A stretch of 64,000 bases of DNA from Streptomyces umbrinus. GTDB taxonomy: Bacteria > Actinomycetota > Actinomycetes > Streptomycetales > Streptomycetaceae. A program made the position numbers and the translations under genes. The stretch covers positions 2,790,001 through 2,854,000 of the forward strand of contig NZ_JAUSZI010000002.1 of NCBI RefSeq assembly GCF_030817415.1, written 5' to 3'. Shown one piece after another: positions 15,785-24,552 of the stretch (position 1 is its first letter; each line of letters begins with the position of its first letter). The notes beneath the pieces were generated by a model. The model had not been told where the DNA came from and searched no databases. It saw only the letters and a program-made list of their open reading frames with translations.

Positions 15785-18633
15785 GTCGACCTCCTCAGCG
15801 AGACCAGGTCGGACAGCTCGCGGTCGGTCAGTTCCGTCAGGGATGCCTCGCCGGAGCCGAGGATCGCGTCGGCCAGGGCCCGCTTGGAGGCGAGCATCTC
15901 GGCGATGCGGTCCTCGACGGTGCCCTCGGTGATGAGGCGGTGGACCTGGACGGGCTGGGTCTGGCCGATGCGGTAGGCGCGGTCGGTGGCCTGCTCCTCC
16001 ACGGCGGGGTTCCACCAGCGGTCGAAGTGGACGACATGGCCGGCGCGCGTGAGGTTGAGGCCCGTGCCGGCCGCTCGGAGGGAGAGGACCAGGATCGGCG
16101 TCGCCCCGCTCTGGAATCGGTCCACCATGTGCTCGCGCTCGGCCACCGGCGTACCCCCGTGAAGGAGCTCGACGGGGACCGCGCGCGCCTCGAGGTGGTG
16201 GGTGATCAGCTTGGCCATGCCCACGTACTGCGTGAAGACGAGCGCAGAGCCGTCCTCGGCGAGCAGCGTGTCCAACAGCTCGTCCAGAAGGGCGAGTTTG
16301 CCGGACCGGGCGGCCTGGCGGGCGGCCCCTCCGCCACCGCCGGGGTGCTCGCCGGTGTCCTCCTTCAGGTACAGCGCGGGGTGGTCGCAGATCTGTTTGA
16401 GCGCGGTGAGGAGCTTGAGGACCAGGCCGCGCCGGGCGATGCCGTCGACACTCTCGATCGCCAGCATCGACTCGCGGACCACGGCCTCGTACAGGGAAGC
16501 CTGTTCGCGGGTGAGGGGGACGGGGTGGTCCGTCTCCGTCTTGGGAGGCAGTTCTGGGACGATTCCGGGGTCGGACTTCTTGCGGCGGAGGAGGAAGGGG
16601 CGGATCAGCCGGGCGAGGCGGGTCACGGCCTCCTCGTCCTCGCCGTTCTCCACCGCGCGCGCGTGCCGGGCTCGGAAGGACTTCAGCGGGCCGAGCAGCC
16701 CCGGGGTCGTCCAGTCGAGCAGCGCCCACAGTTCAGAGAGGTTGTTCTCCACGGGGGTGCCGCTCAGGGCGACCCTGGCCGGTGCGGGTATCGTCCGCAG
16801 GGCCTTGGCCGTCGCCGAGTACGGGTTCTTGACGTGCTGGGCCTCGTCCGCGACGACCATGCCCCACTTCTGGCAGGCGAGCTGCGGCGCCGTCGACCGC
16901 ATCGTCCCGTAGGTGGTGAGGACGAACCCGCCGTCCATGTTCTCCAGGGACTCCAGGGAGCGGCCGGGACCGTGGTAGCGGCGCACGGGCACGCCCGGGG
17001 CGAACCGCTCGATCTCCCGCTGCCAGTTGCCGAGCAGCGAGGCGGGGCAGACGACGAGGGTCGGTTCGGTGCGCGCACGCTTCAGGTGCAGCGCGATGAG
17101 GGTGACGGTCTTGCCGAGGCCCATGTCGTCGGCGAGGCAGCCGCCGAGGCCGAGCGAGGTCATGAGGTCGAGCCAGGCCAGTCCGCGGAGTTGGTAGTCC
17201 CGGAGGGTGGCCTTCAGGGCTGGGGGCGGTTCGGCGGGTCGCAGGCCGGCCGTCAGCCGGTCGCGCAGGGCGGCCAGCGCGCCGACCGGCACCGCCTCGA
17301 CCGTCTCGCCGTCGACCTCCGCGCTGCCGGTGAGCGCCACGGAGAGGGCGTCGACGGGATCCAGGAGACCCAGTTCGCGCTTGCGCGCCTTGCGGACGAG
17401 GGCCGGGTCGACGAGCACCCACTGGTCCCGCAGCCGCACGACGGGGCGGTGCGCCTCGGCGAGCGCGTCCATCTCGGCCTCGGAGAGCAGGTCGCCGCCG
17501 AGCGCCAACTGCCAGCGGAACTGGAGCAGTTCCTCGCTCTCGAAGAAGCCCGTGCCGTCCGTGGCCGAGCCCGGCGCGGAGCGGACGACCGCCGCCGCGC
17601 TCAGGTCCTGGGCGAGGTCACGGGGCCAGTGCACGGCGACCCCGGCCGCGCCGAGGCGGGTCGCGGCGACGCCGAGCAGGTCCGACAACTCGTCCTCGGA
17701 CAGCGCCAGTACGTCCGGCACGTCCTGCCCGGACAGCCGGTCCAGGGGTGGCCAGACGCGGGCCGCGCGGCGCACCGCCAGAGCCGCGTCGACACGGGCA
17801 CGCGGCCCGAACGCCGTGTCGGCGGCGCCCGCCCACAGGGCCGCGGCGTCGACGACGAGAGTGGGGTCGGCGAGGCTGTGCACCTGGACGACGGCCGCGC
17901 CCGCGCGCCGCGCGCCCTCGCTGTCGTCGAAGAGCTCGTACGCGGACAGGTCCAGGCGCAGCGAGATCCGCACCCCCGCGTCCATGCCCGCGGCGACCTC
18001 CGCCGCCCAGTCCTGGGCGCCCGGCAGCCGCTGGGGCCCGGCGGCCGCGAAGGGCTTCCCGGTGGCATACGGTGCGGCCGCGGTGCGGGGCAGTGCGTCG
18101 GCGACCGCGTCCACGAAGGCGCGCATCAGCGCTTCCCGGTCGGGCAACTGGAGCGGGCCCCGGCCCGGCAGGGGTACGGCGTGTCCCTCGTACGGAAGGG
18201 ACGCGGCCACCGCCCGCAGGTGGGCGATGTCGTCCGGGTCCAGGGGGCCGGCGCGCCACGCGTCGAATCCGTCGGGCGTCAGGCCGGGCAGCAGCAGCCC
18301 GCGGGCGACGAGGCGCAGGGCGTGCAGCGCGGCGGCGCCCCAGCAGGCCGTGGCGGGGTGTGCGGCGGGGTCCCGCCGGGCCCGCACCAGAAGTGGCAGC
18401 GCTTCGACGACCGGCAGTGTAAGCGCGGGCACCGATCCCCGTCGTACGCCCGAGCCGTGCCTCCGTACGACCGTGAGCTCGGTGTCCGGGCCAAGGAGTG
18501 GTGCGTCCCCGTCCGGGTCCCAGAAGGCGATCCGGCCGTCGCGTGGCAGAGCGGCGGGCAGGAAGACGGCGGCCAGCCGCACGGACACCTCGGGCTCGGT
18601 GCCGACAGCGGCACGCGTCTGAACCACGCTCAT
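15781..18633 (-). CDS. SNF2-family DEAD/DEAH-box helicase
   Basis: The start is ATG 18633 with GAGGGAGG 11 nt upstream; a GTG at 18645 overlaps that site. The 950-aa protein has an N-terminal SNF2-associated region (about 1-460), then the two-lobed motor. Motif I is DDMGLGKT, motif Ia VCPASLLGNW, motif II DEAQ, motif III ALSGTPVENN. The C-terminal lobe has VFTQYVGMAKLI, LSLRAAGTGLNL and DRAYRIGQTQPVQVHRL. These ATP-driven translocases remodel protein-DNA complexes. Its stop overlaps the GTG of the SWIM-protein gene by 4 nt, so the pair is translationally coupled. Confidence 0.95.
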   Translation of the reverse strand: MSVVQTRAAVGTEPEVSVRLAAVFLPAALPRDGRIAFWDPDGDAPLLGPDTELTVVRRHGSGVRRGSVPALTLPVVEALPLLVRARRDPAAHPATACWGAAALHALRLVARGLLLPGLTPDGFDAWRAGPLDPDDIAHLRAVAASLPYEGHAVPLPGRGPLQLPDREALMRAFVDAVADALPRTAAAPYATGKPFAAAGPQRLPGAQDWAAEVAAGMDAGVRISLRLDLSAYELFDDSEGARRAGAAVVQVHSLADPTLVVDAAALWAGAADTAFGPRARVDAALAVRRAARVWPPLDRLSGQDVPDVLALSEDELSDLLGVAATRLGAAGVAVHWPRDLAQDLSAAAVVRSAPGSATDGTGFFESEELLQFRWQLALGGDLLSEAEMDALAEAHRPVVRLRDQWVLVDPALVRKARKRELGLLDPVDALSVALTGSAEVDGETVEAVPVGALAALRDRLTAGLRPAEPPPALKATLRDYQLRGLAWLDLMTSLGLGGCLADDMGLGKTVTLIALHLKRARTEPTLVVCPASLLGNWQREIERFAPGVPVRRYHGPGRSLESLENMDGGFVLTTYGTMRSTAPQLACQKWGMVVADEAQHVKNPYSATAKALRTIPAPARVALSGTPVENNLSELWALLDWTTPGLLGPLKSFRARHARAVENGEDEEAVTRLARLIRPFLLRRKKSDPGIVPELPPKTETDHPVPLTREQASLYEAVVRESMLAIESVDGIARRGLVLKLLTALKQICDHPALYLKEDTGEHPGGGGGAARQAARSGKLALLDELLDTLLAEDGSALVFTQYVGMAKLITHHLEARAVPVELLHGGTPVAEREHMVDRFQSGATPILVLSLRAAGTGLNLTRAGHVVHFDRWWNPAVEEQATDRAYRIGQTQPVQVHRLITEGTVEDRIAEMLASKRALADAILGSGEASLTELTDRELSDLVSLRRST

Positions 18634-18742
18634 GCTCCCGGCCACCTCCCTCGCCCCGGTCCGGCCCGCCCTGGTCGGATCACTCGTCTTCGACTCTACG
18701 GGCCGGGTCTGACAGTGCGGCTCGGCGGCGGAGCGGGGCGGG

Positions 18743-19324
18743 TCAGGGTGTCGTTCTGGAGACCACGTAGACCATGGGATGGCCGGGCTTCGTCCAGTCC
18801 ACGACGATGTCCTGGGTGGGCGTCGGGTTCTTCTGCGCGTGGGTCAGACCCGACCAGGGGCCGGGGCCGGTGAACTCCCAGCCGACGACCCGCCGGTCGC
18901 GGGCGCCGATGGCGACGTCGTTCTTCTTCAGGGCGGCACGGCTGGTGCCGATGGTCTTGAGGAACTTGTCGAGACCCTCGTCGCTGGTGAGGAACTGGAC
19001 GTAGAGACGGCTGGTCTTCCAGTTGTTCGTCTCGTAGTACGCGACCTCGGCCGAGGACCCCGGGATGGGGATCCGGTAGAGGCGGCGCTGGACGCGTGAG
19101 GGCCAGCCCGGCGTGAGGCCGGTCGCCGAGTACTTCTCCTCCTTGTCCTTGCCGCTGTCGCGGCTCTGGTTGGCGGAGATCACCAGGTAGCCGGCCGGGA
19201 CACCGATGAGCAGCACGATGATCAGCAGGGTCAGGGAGCGGCGGCGGATCATGTGGCCGCGGTCCTCGGGCGGCCGCGGTGGCTCGTCCGGGGGCGAGGC
19301 CTGGCGCGGCAGCGAGGCCGTCAC
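18743..19324 (-). CDS. Single-pass membrane protein of unknown function
   Basis: GTG 19324 overlaps the upstream kinase stop (GTGA), implying coupled translation. The 193-aa protein has a short Pro-rich cytoplasmic start, one transmembrane helix (LTLLIIVLLIGVPAGYLVISA, about residues 30-50) and an extracellular domain of about 140 residues. That domain contains VAYYETNNWKTSRLYVQFLTS and WEFTGPGPWSGLTHAQ. I recognise no named family; similar proteins accompany ROK kinases in Streptomyces. It is probably a surface-exposed accessory protein. Confidence 0.82.
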   Translation of the reverse strand: MTASLPRQASPPDEPPRPPEDRGHMIRRRSLTLLIIVLLIGVPAGYLVISANQSRDSGKDKEEKYSATGLTPGWPSRVQRRLYRIPIPGSSAEVAYYETNNWKTSRLYVQFLTSDEGLDKFLKTIGTSRAALKKNDVAIGARDRRVVGWEFTGPGPWSGLTHAQKNPTPTQDIVVDWTKPGHPMVYVVSRTTP

Positions 19325-20505
19325 AGCGAGTCCTGTGCGGAGCGGCGCGACTCGGCGTAGCGCTCGTACCGCTCGTAGCGCTCCACCCGGCGCCGGTTGG
19401 CGCGCCGGAAGCGGCGCGCGACGAGCCGGGCGAGGTCCGCGGCGCCGACCATGCCGGCCTCGGGGCCGAGCTGGGCGCGGGCGATCCGGGCCTCGGGGCG
19501 GTAGCCGCGGCCGGTCAGGTGGCGTCGGAAGGCGTCGCGGGCCGGGCCGATCAGCAGGTCGTCGGCCGCGCTGACGCCGCCGCCGATGACGAAGCAGGAG
19601 GGATCGAGGGCCGCCGCGAGGTTGGCGATGCCGACGCCGAGCCACTGGCCGATGTCCTGGAGGAGCTCGATGCACATGGCGTCGCCCTCGCGGGCCAGCT
19701 CGGTGATCATCGGGCCGGTGATCTCGGAGATGTCGCCCTTGACGTGCTCGATGATCCCGTACGCCACCGGGGAGTCGGCGGCGGCGAGCTCGCGGGCCTC
19801 GCGGACCAGCGCGTTGCCGGAGCTGTACTGCTCCCAGCAGCCGCGGTTGCCGCAGGGGCAGCGGTGGCCGCCGGGCACGACCTGCATATGGCCGAACTCG
19901 CCGGCGACGCCGAACTTGCCGCGCTTGACCTGGCCGTCCTCCAGGATCGCGCCGCCGATTCCGGTGCCCAGCGTGATCATGACGAGGTGGTCCTCGCCGC
20001 GGCCGGCACCGAAGCGCCACTCGGCCCAGGCGGCGGTGTTGGCGTCGTTGTCCACCAGGACGGGCACGGCGAGGCGGCCCGAGATGCGGTCCCGGAGGGG
20101 CTCGTTGCGCCACGACAGGTGGGGCGCGAACAGGACGCGGTTGCGGTCCGCGTCGACCCAGCCGGCCGCGCCGATACCGACCGCGTGCACGTCGTGCCGG
20201 TCGGAGAGGTCCAGGACCAGCTCGACGATGGTGTCCTCGACGACCCTGGGGCTCTTGGACTTGTCGGGGGTCTCGGTGCGGACCTTCTCCAGGATGTTGC
20301 CGTCCGCGTCGACGACTCCCGCCATCACCTTCGTACCGCCGATGTCGATGCCGACGGTCGGGACGCGCGGCGCCGTCAGGTGTGAACGGCGCTCGCGTGT
20401 GCCCACGGTGCGCAGGACGGTGGCCCGGCGGGAGCCGATGGGGGCGCCCGCGGCTCTGGCGGAGCCGAGCGCCCTGGGGAGTGCGAGGTCGCGGTAGGTG
20501 CTCAT
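19321..20505 (-). CDS. ROK-family glucokinase-like sugar kinase
   Basis: The start at ATG 20505 (MSTYRDLALPRALG) gives 394 aa. The frame stays open upstream but without convincing coding character. After a roughly 50-residue extension the ROK fold begins, with the ATP motif GIDIGGTK, catalytic Asp in LVDNDANTAA, GTGIGGAI and the zinc/signature motif HRCPCGNRGCWEQY. It should phosphorylate glucose or a related hexose in the cytoplasm. There is no N-terminal HTH, so it is a kinase rather than a NagC/Mlc-type regulator. The C terminus has a YERYERY repeat. It may act with the ABC sugar-transport genes upstream. Confidence 0.9.
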   Translation of the reverse strand: MSTYRDLALPRALGSARAAGAPIGSRRATVLRTVGTRERRSHLTAPRVPTVGIDIGGTKVMAGVVDADGNILEKVRTETPDKSKSPRVVEDTIVELVLDLSDRHDVHAVGIGAAGWVDADRNRVLFAPHLSWRNEPLRDRISGRLAVPVLVDNDANTAAWAEWRFGAGRGEDHLVMITLGTGIGGAILEDGQVKRGKFGVAGEFGHMQVVPGGHRCPCGNRGCWEQYSSGNALVREARELAAADSPVAYGIIEHVKGDISEITGPMITELAREGDAMCIELLQDIGQWLGVGIANLAAALDPSCFVIGGGVSAADDLLIGPARDAFRRHLTGRGYRPEARIARAQLGPEAGMVGAADLARLVARRFRRANRRRVERYERYERYAESRRSAQDSL

Positions 20506-20611
20506 CGCGCCGATTCTGCCGCACGTGGGGGTTTGGCCGCACGGCGGCGTCCCTCGCGCGCTTGGAGCCGCCCTGGAAGGCTGCCCGTCGTCCGCTGTCT
20601 GCGGGACCGCC

Positions 20612-20665
20612 GTGGCTGGTCGCGCCCACGCGGCGGAGCCGCACATCGATACGGCCCCGCGCCCC
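20612..20665. repeat. Copy of the dispersed intergenic GC-rich repeat
   Basis: GGCTGGTCGCGCCCACGCGG and CCCCGCGCCCCTTA in this gap match the CTGGTCGCGC...CCCCGCGCCCCTTA elements at 9851-9884 and 34347-34400, with extra inserted bases. The gap separates the transport operon from the ROK gene and probably limits read-through. Confidence 0.55.
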
Positions 20666-21499
20666 TTACAAGGCCCCGCCCGCCAGCTCGTGGCGCAGGT
20701 CGTCCAGTTCCGAGCCTCCCGCCATTTGGCGGGTCAGTTCGTCCAGAGTGATCTCGTCGCGTGTGTGGCTGCCGGTCATCGTGCCGCGCTTGAGGAGGAC
20801 GAAACGGTTGCCCACGAGGTAGGCGTGATGGGGGTTGTGTGTGATCAAGACAACGCCCAGGCCCGCGTCGCGTGCGGCGGCCACATATTTGAGGACCATG
20901 CCGGACTGCTTCACCCCGAGGGCGGCGGTGGGCTCGTCGAGGACGAGGACCTTGGCGCCGAAGTGGACGGCACGGGCGATGGCCACGCACTGGCGCTCGC
21001 CGCCCGAGAGGGTGCCGATGGGCTGGTCGACGTCGCGCAGGTCGATGCCCATGCGCAGGAGTTCCGCGTGGGTCGTCCTGCGCATGAGGTCGACGTCCAG
21101 CCGTTTGAAGGGGCCCCTGCCCTTCCGCGGCTCGGAGCCGAGGAAGAAGTTGCGCCAGACCGGCATCAGGGGCACGACGGCGAGGTCCTGGTAGACCGTG
21201 GCGATCCCGCGGTCGAGGGCCTCGCGCGGGGACGCCGGACGGGCCTCCTCGCCCTCGATCCGGAAGGTGCCGGCGTCGTGCCGGTGCAGTCCCGCGATGA
21301 TCTTGATCAGGGTCGACTTGCCGGCTCCGTTGTCACCGAGGACACAGGTGATCTCACCCGCGTGGACCTCCAGCGAGACACCCTCCAGGGCGCGGACGTT
21401 GCCGTAGTACTTACTGACGTCGTCGAGCTCGACGAGGGCCGTGCGCGCGGTGGCACGCGTCGTCCCGGCGGTCTCGTCCATCTCGCTGATCCGCGTCAT
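20666..21499 (-). CDS. Sugar ABC transporter ATP-binding protein (CUT2, single domain)
   Basis: ATG 21499 overlaps the permease stop (ATGA). This 277-aa protein has Walker [11 protein letters not shown]-loop in VYQDLAVVP, signature LSGGERQC, Walker [13 protein letters not shown] and switch His in LITHNPHH. Classical CUT2 ATPases (RbsA, XylG) have two fused domains. This one has a single domain like FrcA, so it probably works as a homodimer. It energises the permease and lipoprotein encoded just upstream, together forming a high-affinity pentose/polyol importer, inositol being the best guess from context. Confidence 0.93.
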   Translation of the reverse strand: MTRISEMDETAGTTRATARTALVELDDVSKYYGNVRALEGVSLEVHAGEITCVLGDNGAGKSTLIKIIAGLHRHDAGTFRIEGEEARPASPREALDRGIATVYQDLAVVPLMPVWRNFFLGSEPRKGRGPFKRLDVDLMRRTTHAELLRMGIDLRDVDQPIGTLSGGERQCVAIARAVHFGAKVLVLDEPTAALGVKQSGMVLKYVAAARDAGLGVVLITHNPHHAYLVGNRFVLLKRGTMTGSHTRDEITLDELTRQMAGGSELDDLRHELAGGAL

Positions 21500-22533
21500 T
21501 TCGTGGCCTCCGCGCGCTTGCGGACCCAGGCGTTCAGCAGGGTCGCGAGGAGCAGCATCGCTCCGAGGAAGAACTTGAACCAGTCGGGGTTCCACTCGGC
21601 GAACACGATGCCCTTGTCGGTCATGCCGAAGATCAGCGCGCCGACCGCCGAGCCGATGGCGGAGCCGTAGCCGCCGGTGATCAGACAGCCGCCGATGACG
21701 GCCGCGATGATGTACGTCAGCTCCTTGCCGACGCCCTCTCCGGACTGGACCACGTCGAAGGAGAAGAGCAGGTGCTGTCCGGCGATCCAGGCGGCGAGGG
21801 AGACCCCCATGTAGAGGCCGATTCTGGTCCTGTCGACCGGGACGCCGACCGCGCGGGCCGCGTCTTTTCCGCCACCGACCGCGAAGATCCAGTTGCCGAC
21901 GCGGGTGCGCAGCAGGATCCAGGAGGCGAGGGCCACCAGACCGAGCCACCACAGGATGGTGATCTTGAAGTCGACGCCGCCGACCGTGAGGACGGAGGCG
22001 AAGACGGCCCTGGCGGACGCGAAGCCCTCCATGTCGGCGATCGTCTTCGTGGAGACCGTGCCGCTGATGAGCTTGGTGAAGCCGAGGTTCATTCCGGTCA
22101 GCATCAGGAAGGTGCCGAGCGTGATGATGAAACTGGGCAGCCCGGTGCGGGTCAGCATGAAGCCGTTGAAGAAGCCGATGGCGAGGGTGACCAGCAGCGA
22201 GACGCCGACGCCGACCCAGACGTTCGCGGTCATCTGAAAGCTGAACATCGAGGAGATCAGCGCGGACGACGTCACCATGACGCCCGCGGACAGGTCGAAC
22301 TCGCCGCCGATCATCAGCAGCGCCACGGGCACCGCCATGATGCCGATCGTGGAGGCCGCGTACAGGACAGTGCTCAGCCCGGCCGCCCGTACGAAGCTGT
22401 CGGCGACCAGCGCGAAGAACAGGAAGACGGCGAGCGCGCCGACCACCGAGCCGAGTTCGGGGCGGCCCAGCAGCCTGCGCAGCGGCGAGGTCCGCAGGAG
22501 CCGTTCGTCCACCATGAGGGCCGTCGCGGTCAT
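21496..22533 (-). CDS. Sugar ABC transporter permease (CUT2/RbsC type)
   Basis: This 345-aa membrane protein starts at ATG 22533, overlapping the stop of the binding-protein gene by ATGA. It contains about nine or ten hydrophobic segments and family hallmarks: [12 protein letters not shown] (like GGIDLSVG in RbsC), [36 protein letters not shown] and [24 protein letters not shown]. It forms the translocation pore of the importer. The upstream frame is open but lies within the binding-protein gene. Confidence 0.94.
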   Translation of the reverse strand: MTATALMVDERLLRTSPLRRLLGRPELGSVVGALAVFLFFALVADSFVRAAGLSTVLYAASTIGIMAVPVALLMIGGEFDLSAGVMVTSSALISSMFSFQMTANVWVGVGVSLLVTLAIGFFNGFMLTRTGLPSFIITLGTFLMLTGMNLGFTKLISGTVSTKTIADMEGFASARAVFASVLTVGGVDFKITILWWLGLVALASWILLRTRVGNWIFAVGGGKDAARAVGVPVDRTRIGLYMGVSLAAWIAGQHLLFSFDVVQSGEGVGKELTYIIAAVIGGCLITGGYGSAIGSAVGALIFGMTDKGIVFAEWNPDWFKFFLGAMLLLATLLNAWVRKRAEATK

Positions 22534-23534
22534 CGGGTCCCCCGCTCCGCGTACTGCTCCAGTGCGGCGGCCTGGTCCTTGGTGATGATCTGCGGTCCGG
22601 TGAGGACGGGCCTGCCGCCGCCGAGGGTGTCGGCGTTGTACTTGTGCAGCCAGAGCAGGTCCACGGCCTCGTACCCCTGGAGGTACGGCTGCTGGTCGAC
22701 GGCGAAGCCGAGGGTGCCGTCCTTGAGCGAGGCCGCCACCTTGGCGTTGAGGTCGAAGGTGACTGTCTCGGCCTCGCTGCCCGCGTCCTGTCTGGCCTTC
22801 ACGGCGGTGCCGGCATAGGGGGCGCCGAGGGTGACGACCGCGTCCACGGACCGGTCGGCCTGGAGCTTGGCGCCGATGGAGGCCTGCACGGCGGACATGT
22901 CGGTGCCCTCGACGTACAGGTTCCGTACGGTGCCGTCGAAGGTCTTCCTGACGCCTGCGCAACGCTGCTCGTGGCCGACGTTGCCCTGTTCGTGGAGGAC
23001 GCAGAGGGTCTTCTTCCGGCCACGGCGGTTCAGCTCCTCGCCGACGGCCTCGCCAGCGATCGTCTCGTCCTGGCCGATGTGGGTGAGGGCACCGAACGCC
23101 TTGGACTCCGCGGAGCCGGAGTTCACGGTGATCACGGGTATGCCGGCCTTCGTGGCGCGCGCGAGGGCGGCCTTCATGGCGTCGGGCTTGGCGAGCGTGA
23201 CGATGATGCCGTCGACGCCCTTGTCCACGGCGGCGTCGACGAGCTGCGCCTGCTGCTGGGCCTCGTCGTCGTGCGAGTACAGGAACTTGATGTTGTCCTT
23301 GACCGCGGCCTGCTCGGCGCCGTTCTGGACGATGTCCCAGAACGTGTCGCCATCACCCGAGTGGGTGATCATCGCGAAGGTCCAGCGGGGCGTGTCCACC
23401 GCGGCCCCGCCCTGGGCGGACGCCGCCTTGCGAGCGTCCTCGGCGCGTTTGCCGCCGGTACTGCTGCACCCGGCCAGGGACGCGCCGAGCGCCCCTGCCA
23501 CCGCGATGCCGACCCAGGTCCGAAACCGTGCCAC
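22530..23534 (-). CDS. Sugar ABC transporter substrate-binding lipoprotein
   Basis: I chose GTG 23534 because AGAAGGG lies upstream and the result, [23 protein letters not shown], is an ideal lipoprotein signal peptide with lipobox LAGC and acylated C23. An ATG at 23564 would add 10 unlikely residues. The 334-aa protein is a periplasmic-binding-protein-fold (RbsB-like) receptor: [53 protein letters not shown]. It captures the ligand at the outer membrane face and delivers it to the CUT2 permease. Confidence 0.92.
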   Translation of the reverse strand: MARFRTWVGIAVAGALGASLAGCSSTGGKRAEDARKAASAQGGAAVDTPRWTFAMITHSGDGDTFWDIVQNGAEQAAVKDNIKFLYSHDDEAQQQAQLVDAAVDKGVDGIIVTLAKPDAMKAALARATKAGIPVITVNSGSAESKAFGALTHIGQDETIAGEAVGEELNRRGRKKTLCVLHEQGNVGHEQRCAGVRKTFDGTVRNLYVEGTDMSAVQASIGAKLQADRSVDAVVTLGAPYAGTAVKARQDAGSEAETVTFDLNAKVAASLKDGTLGFAVDQQPYLQGYEAVDLLWLHKYNADTLGGGRPVLTGPQIITKDQAAALEQYAERGTR

Positions 23535-23556
23535 GAAGCCGTGCCCTTCTTGAATC

Positions 23557-23581
23557 CGATACATGGAGGTACCAAGTATCG
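23557..23581. promoter_or_regulatory. Inverted repeat upstream of the sugar transport operon
   Basis: CGATAC (23557-23562) and GTATCG (23576-23581) are perfect inverted 6-bp arms around a 13-bp spacer, 23 bp upstream of the lipoprotein start. The site could be an operator for the adjacent GntR regulator or another repressor. It differs from the TTGTCCGGACAA palindrome in front of the dehydrogenase gene. Confidence 0.4.
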
Positions 23582-23685
23582 AACACGGCGATCACCCATT
23601 CGGACGGCGGGTACCGCGCGAGCACATCACGGCGACCCGGGCGCGCCCGTGGCGCACGCCGAGTCGTACGCCGAGTCGTACGAGG

Positions 23686-24450
23686 TCAGGGGCGTACGAG
23701 CAGCTGGAACTCGAAGGAGTAGCGCGAGGCGCGGTAGGTGTGGGTGCCGAACTCGACGGCCCGGCCCGTGTCGTCGAAGGTGGTGCGCTGCATGGTGAGC
23801 AGCGGGGCCCCCTCGGGCTCGCCGAGGCGCTCGGCCTCCACGGTCGTGGCGGCGCGTGCACCGACGGACTGGCGGGCGCTGTGCAGGGTGATGCCCGCGG
23901 CGCGCATCAGCCGGTACAGACCGGTGGCCTCCAGCTGCGAGCTGTCCAGGTCGAGAAGACCGGGCGGCATGAAGTTGCAGAGGTACGCCATCGGCTCGCC
24001 GTGGGCCAGACGCAGCCGCTCCACCCTGTGTACGTCACTGCCCTCGGCCACCGAGAGGGCGGCGGCGACCTCGGCCGACGCCGGGACGACGGTGTTGACG
24101 AGGACATGGGTCGCCGGGCGCTGACCGGCCGCCTCCAGGTCGTCGTAGAGGCTGCTCAGCTCCAGTGGTCGCTTGACCTGGCTGTGCACGACCTGGGTGC
24201 CGACGCCTCGACGGCGTACAAGAAGGCCCTTGTCGACCAGTGACTGGATGGCCTGGCGGACCGTGGGCCGGGACAGGCCGAGGCGTCCGGCGAGCTCGAT
24301 CTCGTTGCCCAGCAGGCTGCCCGGAGTCAGGGCGCCGTGCTCGATCGCGGCTTCGAGCTGCTGGGCGAGCTGGAAGTACAGCGGCACCGGGCTGTTCCGG
24401 TCGACGCTGAGCTGGAGCGGCACGGTCGGGTCCACGTCTGGTTTGGGCAC
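23686..24450 (-). CDS. GntR-family transcriptional regulator (HutC/UTRA type)
   Basis: The start at GTG 24450 gives 254 aa. The N-terminal winged HTH (about residues 20-85) shows VPLYFQLAQQLEAAI, GNEIELAGRLGLSRPTVRQAI and DKGLLVRRRGVGTQVV. The UTRA effector domain follows, with VHRVERLRLAHGEPMAYLCN and ARAATTVEAERLGEPEGAPLL, ending SRYSFEFQLLVRP. It probably represses the sugar importer and the divergent dehydrogenase until a sugar or polyol ligand binds. It is divergent from the dehydrogenase gene with about 100 bp between, including the TTGTCCGGACAA palindrome. Confidence 0.92.
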   Translation of the reverse strand: MPKPDVDPTVPLQLSVDRNSPVPLYFQLAQQLEAAIEHGALTPGSLLGNEIELAGRLGLSRPTVRQAIQSLVDKGLLVRRRGVGTQVVHSQVKRPLELSSLYDDLEAAGQRPATHVLVNTVVPASAEVAAALSVAEGSDVHRVERLRLAHGEPMAYLCNFMPPGLLDLDSSQLEATGLYRLMRAAGITLHSARQSVGARAATTVEAERLGEPEGAPLLTMQRTTFDDTGRAVEFGTHTYRASRYSFEFQLLVRP

Positions 24451-24500
24451 GGGGCCGAGCGTAGCTCCGGGGGATGATGACGGGAAGTTGTGAGGTTCGA

Positions 24501-24512
24501 TTGTCCGGACAA
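24501..24512. promoter_or_regulatory. Perfect 12-bp palindrome, candidate GntR operator
   Basis: TTGTCCGGACAA is a perfect palindrome located 5 bp upstream of the TTGACA -35 box of the dehydrogenase promoter and 51 bp from the divergent GntR start. Size and place fit an operator of the adjacent GntR protein. Confidence 0.55.
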
Positions 24513-24516
24513 AGCG

Positions 24517-24545
24517 TTGACAGGGTGTAGGGTCCGCCCTCAGTT
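24517..24545 (+). promoter_or_regulatory. Probable promoter of the Gfo/Idh/MocA gene, leaderless
   Basis: TTGACA (24517-24522), a 17-bp spacer and TCAGTT (24540-24545) place transcription initiation at about the ATG at 24553. No Shine-Dalgarno sequence precedes that ATG, which also points to a leaderless transcript. Confidence 0.4.
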
Positions 24546-24552
24546 TGGTCCC

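Noticed and set aside
14722..18873. A 1383-codon plus-strand open frame across the helicase/SWIM region
   Set aside because: It is the antisense shadow of two well-supported minus-strand genes. The translation is Arg/Gly/Pro-rich low complexity without domains, an effect of G/C third positions on the other strand.
19321..20505. A NagC-type repressor rather than a kinase
   Set aside because: The protein lacks an N-terminal helix-turn-helix and retains the ROK kinase ATP, catalytic and zinc motifs.
23535..23564. ATG 23564 as the start of the sugar-binding lipoprotein
   Set aside because: It would put ten extra residues before an ideal lipoprotein signal peptide and has no Shine-Dalgarno sequence; GTG 23534 has one.
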